Positions 59,180-64,000 of a stretch of DNA of 64,000 nt are shown here, in pieces. Position 1 is the stretch's first letter, and every line of letters starts with the position of its first letter. The stretch spans positions 1-64,000 of the forward strand of contig JASJDZ010000009.1 in the NCBI GenBank assembly GCA_030065575.1, in the 5' to 3' direction. The stretch comes from Acidimicrobiia bacterium (GTDB lineage: Bacteria > Actinomycetota > Acidimicrobiia > Spongiisociales > UBA5794). A program made the position numbers and the translations under genes. The notes beneath the pieces were generated by a model. It searched no databases and had not been told where the DNA came from. It was given only the letters and a program-made list of their open reading frames with translations.

Positions 59180-60499
59180 CTACTCGACCTCCGCTTCGGC
59201 GCCTGTGAACGACCACCGCTCCCGTGACCGCCGGGCCTCGTCGACGTCGACTCGAGCCAGCAGCACCAGGCCGACGACGAAGAACGCCGCAACCGAAAGG
59301 ATCGCTGCGCGGCCCGATCCGGTCGCCGCGCTTATGGCACCAAAGACAAGCGGGCCGATACCCGACAGTTTGGAGAAGACAGAGAAGAAGCCGAAGAACT
59401 CGGCCGAGGCCTCTTCCGGAATCATCGTTCCGTAGAGCGATCGCGACAGCGCCTGCACCCCACCGAGAACGAACCCGACGATGGCCGCAAGGAGCAGGAA
59501 CCCGGCATCGGACCCCTTGGGGATGAAGAAGGCAAGGAAGGCGATGCCAACCCATATGTAGAGCGTCACCATTACCGAACGTTTTGGCCCAATCCGGTCC
59601 GAGATCCTGCCAAACATGAGCGCGCCGAAGAACGCGATGAACTGAACGATGAGGAAAGCCAGTGCAATTGTCTCGAGAGCGAGATCGAGGGTGTCCTCGG
59701 CATAGGGACCGGAAACGGCGATGACCGTGCCGGTTCCCGAGTTGTAGACGATGAAGGCCACGACGAACAGCAGCAGCTGAGGGAACGTACGCAACTTGCG
59801 GACGGTGCTCATGGTCCGCCCGAAACCGATGCTCACGTAGTCGCCGAAGGTCATGGCCCGGTCGGGGGGCGCTCCGTCGGCGGGAAGTCGGGCCAACGAG
59901 AACAGAGAGAAGCCGATCCACCACAAGCCGGAACCGAAGATCGATATCCGAGCGGCGAGGCTCTCCGTCAAGCCACCTTCCGCTTCGTCGCCACCGAGGC
60001 TGATCAGGATGAGGGCGAACACCAGGTAGAGCCCGCCACCGAGGTAGCCCAGGGCAAACCCTTTGCTCGATACCTTGTCGATGGTGTCGTCGGTGGCGAT
60101 CTCGGGTAGGAACCCGTCGTAGAACACGTTGGCCGCCACAAAGCCGAACTGGCCGATCAGCACAACGGCCAGGAAGAGCGGCACCTGACCATCGGGAACG
60201 AAGGGCGTGATGAGGACGAAGGCGGCACCGAGAAAAGCGAAGTTCCGCAGGTACATCCGCTTGGCCGAGGCATAGTCGGCCATCGCTCCGAGCACCGGCA
60301 TTGCCAGCATCAACAGGATGCTGCCGATGCCGACGAGGATCGAGAACAACGACTCGCCCGACAGTCCCCAGTACGTGTCGTCGGGCATGATCGTGCCCGT
60401 GAAGAATGCTCCGATCACTGCACCGAAGATGGTGATGTAGGCCGAGTTGGCCCAGTCATACATCGCCCATCCGAAGATGGTGCGTTTGTCATTCTTCAC
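59180..60499 (-). CDS. UMF1-family MFS transporter
   Basis: The 439-residue protein has 12 membrane segments and the UMF1/Atg22-like opening WAMYDWANSAYITIF. Further motifs are PVLGAMADYASAKR and FGRISDRIGPKRS. Members export amino acids or other small solutes, but no substrate is known here. The GTG start is preceded by GGGAAG. It heads no clear operon. The alpha/beta hydrolase lies 57 bases upstream on the same strand and may be co-transcribed. Confidence 0.87.
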   Translation of the reverse strand: MKNDKRTIFGWAMYDWANSAYITIFGAVIGAFFTGTIMPDDTYWGLSGESLFSILVGIGSILLMLAMPVLGAMADYASAKRMYLRNFAFLGAAFVLITPFVPDGQVPLFLAVVLIGQFGFVAANVFYDGFLPEIATDDTIDKVSSKGFALGYLGGGLYLVFALILISLGGDEAEGGLTESLAARISIFGSGLWWIGFSLFSLARLPADGAPPDRAMTFGDYVSIGFGRTMSTVRKLRTFPQLLLFVVAFIVYNSGTGTVIAVSGPYAEDTLDLALETIALAFLIVQFIAFFGALMFGRISDRIGPKRSVMVTLYIWVGIAFLAFFIPKGSDAGFLLLAAIVGFVLGGVQALSRSLYGTMIPEEASAEFFGFFSVFSKLSGIGPLVFGAISAATGSGRAAILSVAAFFVVGLVLLARVDVDEARRSRERWSFTGAEAEVE

Positions 60500-60556
60500 G
60501 TTCTTCCCTCGCTCTCCCTGCTGTCGGGTGGCAGAGTAATCGGGCCGGTCTGCCCG

Positions 60557-61339
60557 CTACCTGGAGAACAATGAGCGCAGTTCGTCCGTGGCGCCGGCCG
60601 GGTCTTCGATCGGCGTCAGGTGCCCGGCTCCCGGAACGATGGTGAGAGTGGAATCGGGGATGGCGTCCGCCATCAACCTGGCCTCTGCAGGCGGAGTCAC
60701 TGAGTCGAACTCGCCGACAATCACGGCAGTGGGAACGGTGATGGAATCGAGGACATGGGTGCGGTCGGGGCGATCGCGCATTCCGGCGAGGGCTCCAACG
60801 ACGGTCTCATAGGCGCACCCCTCGATCATCGTGCGCAACCGGGCTCGGGCCGCCGGCGACGGCTCCGGGCCGAGCAGGCCGGTCTCCATACTCGTCGCCA
60901 TCGCTGATCGGCCATCGTCGAGCAAGCTGGCAGCCGCAGCGTCGCGACCCGCCTTGCCCTCTTCGCTGTCCGCTCCCGGTCGGGTATCGATCAGAGCCAG
61001 GCTTCGCAAGCGATCGGGATACAGCTCGGCGAAGGCAAGAGCAACGTACCCGCCCATCGAGAGACCGACGATGTCGGCCTGTTCTTCGGAAACGAGGTCG
61101 AGCACGGCGGCCAGGTCGGCAGCATGTTGCTCCATGGTCAGCGGCTCTCCAGTGGACGGTGTGGAGCGCCCAAAGCCACGCAGATCCATTGCAATGCAGC
61201 GCCGAATGTCGGCGAGCCCGTTGAGTTGATCAAGCCACATCGTGGAATCCAGCGGGAAACCGTGGATGAAGAGGGCCACCGGACCCTGACCGCGCTGCCG
61301 GATGTGCAGTCTCGTGTTCCCGATATCAGCGTATGGCAT
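60557..61339 (-). CDS. Alpha/beta hydrolase
   Basis: The 260-residue protein has the canonical fold and triad: oxyanion region FIHGFPLDSTMW, nucleophile Ser in VGLSMGGYVAL, Asp in GEFDSVTPP and His in GAGHLTPIEDP. It resembles small esterases such as 3-oxoadipate enol-lactonase (PcaD) and related lactonases. The specific substrate is open. AGGAGAG precedes the ATG. It is followed by the UMF1 transporter. Confidence 0.9.
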   Translation of the reverse strand: MPYADIGNTRLHIRQRGQGPVALFIHGFPLDSTMWLDQLNGLADIRRCIAMDLRGFGRSTPSTGEPLTMEQHAADLAAVLDLVSEEQADIVGLSMGGYVALAFAELYPDRLRSLALIDTRPGADSEEGKAGRDAAAASLLDDGRSAMATSMETGLLGPEPSPAARARLRTMIEGCAYETVVGALAGMRDRPDRTHVLDSITVPTAVIVGEFDSVTPPAEARLMADAIPDSTLTIVPGAGHLTPIEDPAGATDELRSLFSR

Positions 61340-61365
61340 GAACTCTCCTATGGCTCCCGGACTTC

Positions 61366-61788
61366 CTAGAGTCCGCGGCGTCTCATCTCTTCAAGAATGG
61401 CTTCGTCGCTGTAGCGCATCAGATCACCGTCCCAGGCCACACCGGCCGGTGGGCGCTCGGCCATCTGCTCGAGCAGCTCGGAGACCCGATCACGCAGCGT
61501 ACGGGCCCACGCTCTCCCGGTTGCAGTCTGCTCATGGGTGAGCGTGCCGTCGCCGTTGGCGACGAAGACGCGCGCCTCAATCTGAGGGTTGGCTCGTGAA
61601 CCACGCTCGCCGTACACCATCACCACTGATCCAACCGGAACGTCCTGTATACCGCCCGCGGCGATGAACTCTCCATCGAATGCCCAACCCGAGGACTTGC
61701 TCTCATCGACGCTGTCGATGACCTTCGCCCAGTTCTTGTGGCGGGCGTCACCAACCAGTGGTACTTCGATGGCAACCAGTGCGTCCAT
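61366..61788 (-). CDS. Conserved-looking hypothetical protein
   Basis: The 140-residue form starts at ATG 61788 (MDALVAIEVPLVGDARHKNWAK); the track start at 61923 adds a basic leader unlikely to be translated. It has a beta-rich core (VPVGSVVMVYGERGSRANPQIEARVFV) and a helical end (ISELLEQM-like RVSELLEQMAERP, DEAILEEMRRRGL). It shows no signal peptide or catalytic motif that I recognise. It is 26 bases upstream of the alpha/beta hydrolase and may share its transcript. Confidence 0.65.
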   Translation of the reverse strand: MDALVAIEVPLVGDARHKNWAKVIDSVDESKSSGWAFDGEFIAAGGIQDVPVGSVVMVYGERGSRANPQIEARVFVANGDGTLTHEQTATGRAWARTLRDRVSELLEQMAERPPAGVAWDGDLMRYSDEAILEEMRRRGL

Positions 61789-62022
61789 GCCGTCACTGTA
61801 GGCGGCGAGCCTGCCAGATCGCACCACGTTGCGGCGCTCACGTTGAGTGGTTGGCAGAGAAGCCGGCCGGGCCCGAGGGAGCGACGCTGGACCGCCAAGA
61901 AAAATGCACCCATTCACTGTCAATTGGTGTCAAGATGCAGAGACAGATGCTTTGACTGCGTGAGGGGGTGGACGGCTTCAGAAGTACCGCGTCCGGAAAC
62001 GTCCAACACAGGAGGAAGCTCA

Positions 62023-62859
62023 ATGAGTCCAACTAGACGTCGCCTGATAATCACTCTGGTGACATTGCTCTTGGTCGCTCTCGTCCCGGCCGCCGTGGTA
62101 GCTGCCAATGGGACGTTCATCGACGATGACGATTCCATATTCGAAGAGAACATCGAATGGCTGGCAGCCGCCGGCGTCACCAAAGGCTGCAACCCCGCGG
62201 AGGGCAACACCAAGTTCTGCCCCAACAACAACGTGACCCGTGGCCAGATGGCGGCGTTCATGCAACGTTTTGCCGAATACCTCGATGCTGAGGATGGGAC
62301 GCCGGGCACGGCGGATAATGCCTTGACCGCCGATGAGGCAACGATTGCCGACGACGCCAGGACGGTGGACGGCAAGAGTGCCATCGAGTTCCAGCCCAAC
62401 GACAGCGACTTCGACACAGGCGACTATTCAGTTACCGCCGACGGCCTGAATCAGACTGTGCTCACAGCTGAGATATCGACCACCGACGGCAGCGGATTCC
62501 TCTGTCTGTTCCCGGCTGCGGCAACCGCCGACATCCGGATACACGCTTCTGGCGGGGTCTTCGGCTTGTCAGCTGGCGAGCAGGCAACTTTCAAGCTCGC
62601 CGATTCGAGCGGCAACATCGACGGCACATATCGCTACGTGTCCGGCGGGACCGGGTCGTTTGCCATTGACTGGCTGTACGAGTTGGTCCCCGGGGGAAGC
62701 GAGACGTTCGAGCTCCGGGTTGAGGAGGGAAGCGGAGATACATTCACCGTCAACGATGCCACCCTTCTCGTCGAGGTTCTGTCTGACACGCGCTGCAAAG
62801 GGACCCCGGTCATCATCTTCCCGAGCGAGCCAACCGGTGGCGATCTAGTCGGGAATTAG
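62023..62859 (+). CDS. Secreted protein with a single S-layer-homology domain
   Basis: The 278-residue protein starts with a signal peptide (about 28 residues, ending PAAVVAANG). One SLH domain follows: FIDDDDSIFEENIEWLAAAG, a Cys pair in KGCNPAEGNTKFCP, and VTRGQMAAFMQRFAEYL. A C-terminal beta-rich domain of about 170 residues has two more cysteines. It is probably held at the cell surface. GGAGGA precedes the ATG. The 234 bp upstream (61789-62022) holds no gene that I can see. A strong hairpin follows the stop. Confidence 0.82.
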   Translation: MSPTRRRLIITLVTLLLVALVPAAVVAANGTFIDDDDSIFEENIEWLAAAGVTKGCNPAEGNTKFCPNNNVTRGQMAAFMQRFAEYLDAEDGTPGTADNALTADEATIADDARTVDGKSAIEFQPNDSDFDTGDYSVTADGLNQTVLTAEISTTDGSGFLCLFPAAATADIRIHASGGVFGLSAGEQATFKLADSSGNIDGTYRYVSGGTGSFAIDWLYELVPGGSETFELRVEEGSGDTFTVNDATLLVEVLSDTRCKGTPVIIFPSEPTGGDLVGN

Positions 62860-62884
62860 CCAAAGCAAGACCATCAATCGACAA

Positions 62885-62912
62885 GTGGGGCCCGGGTGAT
62901 CCCGGGCCCCAC
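62885..62912. terminator. Bidirectional hairpin between SLH gene and uridine phosphorylase
   Basis: GTGGGGCCCGGG and CCCGGGCCCCAC form a perfect 12-bp stem with a 4-nt loop, between two convergent stops. There is no strong T-run on either side, but position and stability make it a likely shared terminator. Confidence 0.7.
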
Positions 62913-62931
62913 GCTCTATCGTGCAATCCTG

Positions 62932-63729
62932 CTACTCCCCGCCGCCACTCGCTCGCCAGAGGCGCAGCACCGTCTCACAGCCGAGCCGGGCCAGCCGCTC
63001 GATGTGCTCGGCACCGTGGTCAAACTGATCCTCCGGATCGAACGTGCCCTCATCTCCGCTGACTTCGAGAACATTGTCCAGGACGACGGCCGCGCCCCCG
63101 GCACGCAACCCCCAAATGCGGGCGAGGACGAATATGAGACTCGCCTCCATCTCGGCGGCGACAACATTGAGGCGCTTCAAATCCTCGAAGTGGTCACGCC
63201 ACCAGCCTTGCCAGAAGTCGTTGAATGACGATCCGGGACGGGGATGACGCGCATAGAACGTGTCGGCCGAACGTGTTACCCCGACGTGGTAGGTGAATCC
63301 GAGTGCCGCAGCGGCCTCAACAGCAGCGGCAACCACGTCGTGGCTCGCCACCGCGGGGTATTCGGGTGGTGCGTATCCATGGGAGGCTCCGTCGAGACGG
63401 ACCGCCGAGTCGAAGATCGCCATATCGCCATTGGCGACGTTGTCGAGGAAAGTGCCACATGTGCCAACGCGAAAGAATGTCGTTGCGCCGCAACGGGCCA
63501 GCTCCTCGAGTGCGATTGCCGTCGATGGTGCGCCGATCCCGGTCGACACGCAACTGATGGGCGCGCCCTTGTAGACGCCGGTGTACGTGATGTACTCACG
63601 ATTGGTGGCCACATGATGTGCCTCGTCCCAGAACGAAGCGATGGTCTCCACCCGCCCGGGATCGCCGGGCAGCAGTACATAGGGAGCGACATCCCCGGAA
63701 TCGATCTGGAGGTGATACTGCATGGCCAT
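62932..63729 (-). CDS. Uridine phosphorylase-type nucleoside phosphorylase
   Basis: The enzyme cleaves nucleosides with phosphate. The 265-residue protein has LLPGDPGRVETIA (phosphate site), CVSTGIGAPSTAIALEEL, FFRVGTCGTF and AAEMEASLIF (ribose-binding Met-Glu). These fit the Udp branch of the PNP/UDP family. AGGAG is well spaced from the ATG at 63729. It is divergent from the rhodanese gene, with tandem palindromes between. Confidence 0.9.
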   Translation of the reverse strand: MAMQYHLQIDSGDVAPYVLLPGDPGRVETIASFWDEAHHVATNREYITYTGVYKGAPISCVSTGIGAPSTAIALEELARCGATTFFRVGTCGTFLDNVANGDMAIFDSAVRLDGASHGYAPPEYPAVASHDVVAAAVEAAAALGFTYHVGVTRSADTFYARHPRPGSSFNDFWQGWWRDHFEDLKRLNVVAAEMEASLIFVLARIWGLRAGGAAVVLDNVLEVSGDEGTFDPEDQFDHGAEHIERLARLGCETVLRLWRASGGGE

Positions 63730-63764
63730 CAGGGTCTCCTTCGATCACTACCAGCAATGTACAA

Positions 63765-63840
63765 GTCTGGCGTAGATCACGGCGCTATGGCGCCGCACGC
63801 TACGCCAGACGCCATCGGTACATGCGGAATCGTGCATGTA
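63765..63840. promoter_or_regulatory. Two palindromic sites in the udp/rhodanese intergenic region
   Basis: GTCTGGCGTAG (63765-63775) and CTACGCCAGAC (63800-63810) are perfect 11-bp inverted arms enclosing a second hairpin GGCGC-TATG-GCGCC (63781-63794). Twenty-odd bases on, TACATGC (63819) and GCATGTA (to 63840) form another perfect inverted repeat. They lie between two divergent genes. Operator or leader-RNA functions are both possible. Confidence 0.45.
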
Positions 63841-63885
63841 GGTGTGGAGACTGTGTTAGATTCCCGGGCCGAACGAGGAGACACA

Positions 63886-64000
63886 ATGCTGCCCAACCCG
63901 GCACCGACAATCGAACAGGTTCTCGCCCCGGAGTGGGAGCAATGGGTGACCGCCAACAACGCCGTGGTGCTCGATGTGCGCGAGCCGCTCGAGTGGGCGA
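63886..64000 (+). CDS. Rhodanese-domain protein (N-terminal 38 residues, runs off window)
   Basis: The open frame from ATG 63886 reads a short leader, then NNAVVLDVREPLEWA, the first strand and DVRE motif of a rhodanese (sulfurtransferase) domain. GAACGAGGAG precedes the start at good spacing. The active-site cysteine lies beyond the window, so activity cannot be judged. Confidence 0.8.
   Translation, partial: MLPNPAPTIEQVLAPEWEQWVTANNAVVLDVREPLEWA

Noticed and set aside
1-64000. CRISPR arrays, tRNA or rRNA genes, insertion sequences, prophage, attachment sites
   Set aside because: Reading both strands showed no spaced identical repeats, no cloverleaf or rRNA motifs and no transposase, integrase or phage structural proteins.

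Overview
The window is a 64 kb stretch of GC-rich bacterial chromosome carrying about 62 protein genes. Most are packed tightly, with ATGA or GTGA stop/start overlaps. The organism looks like a member of the Actinomycetota, and within it the Acidimicrobiia are the best guess. The reasons are an InhA-type enoyl reductase, a DUF3097 protein, an AdnAB-type helicase-nuclease pair, many GTG starts with short or leaderless leaders, TTGAC/TAnnnT promoters, and a secreted SLH-domain protein with a GCNP...FCP...TRGQMAAF motif. This is inference from family content; no rRNA or tRNA gene was found to confirm it. I saw no CRISPR array, transposase, integrase or phage genes, so the region reads as ordinary chromosome.

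Region by region. 1-9.8 kb (minus strand): a core operon recG-rsmD-coaD-(DivIVA-like)-DUF177-rpmF-plsX-rnc-mutM, then smc. 9.9-10.6 kb (plus): rpmB, a cold-shock-like small protein and a stand-alone AsnC-type domain. 10.7-17.2 kb: ddl, a GAF histidine kinase, fabI, a membrane protein, a TRAM-type RNA methyltransferase, a YbaK deacylase and a PH/SHOCT membrane protein. 17.2-23.9 kb: an envelope module (YbhN-like flippase, PAP2 phosphatase, lipoprotein, PAP2-kinase fusion, second lipoprotein). It is bracketed by two related gene-free elements, A and B, that appear to encode structured RNAs on the minus strand. 23.9-30.8 kb (plus): a RecB-type nuclease and two UvrD-type helicase-nucleases (AdnA/AdnB-like). 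30.8-38.7 kb: dtd, DUF3097, a zinc-ribbon protein ending in poly-aspartate, an OmpR-type two-component pair, adenosine deaminase, a DUF368 polyprenyl-phosphate transporter, a FlgM-like protein and a nitronate monooxygenase. 38.7-45.1 kb (minus): nurA-herA-sbcD-sbcC, a DNA end-processing operon resembling the archaeal one. 45-50 kb: an MFS exporter, a nucleoside hydrolase, three tandem SCO1 proteins and a lipoprotein. 50-55 kb (minus): a five-gene respiratory operon with a B-type oxidase (small subunit IIa, CoxII, CoxI), a cytochrome b / ferredoxin / MvhD-like / cytochrome c fusion, and a separate cytochrome c. 55-64 kb: a NarL-type kinase with two response regulators, a PQQ-type sugar dehydrogenase, a UMF1 transporter, an alpha/beta hydrolase, a hypothetical protein, an SLH protein, a uridine phosphorylase and the start of a rhodanese protein.

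How the parts may work together. Two separate double-strand-break resection systems (AdnAB-like and SbcCD-HerA-NurA) lie within 20 kb, with recG and mutM nearby. The respiratory block joins a quinol-type cytochrome b carrying Fe-S and flavin-hydrogenase-delta-like modules to a terminal oxidase and its copper chaperones. The 17-24 kb module looks like membrane-lipid or undecaprenyl-phosphate handling, and the DUF368 transporter may feed the same pool.

The strongest candidates for something undescribed are: (1) elements A and B, a two-copy RNA family with identical promoter architecture, a shared UUCG terminator, and bodies made of GCAA-capped (A) or UUCG-type-capped (B) hairpins; (2) the cytochrome b-ferredoxin-MvhD-cytochrome c fusion protein; (3) the bacterial NurA-HerA-Mre11-Rad50 operon.
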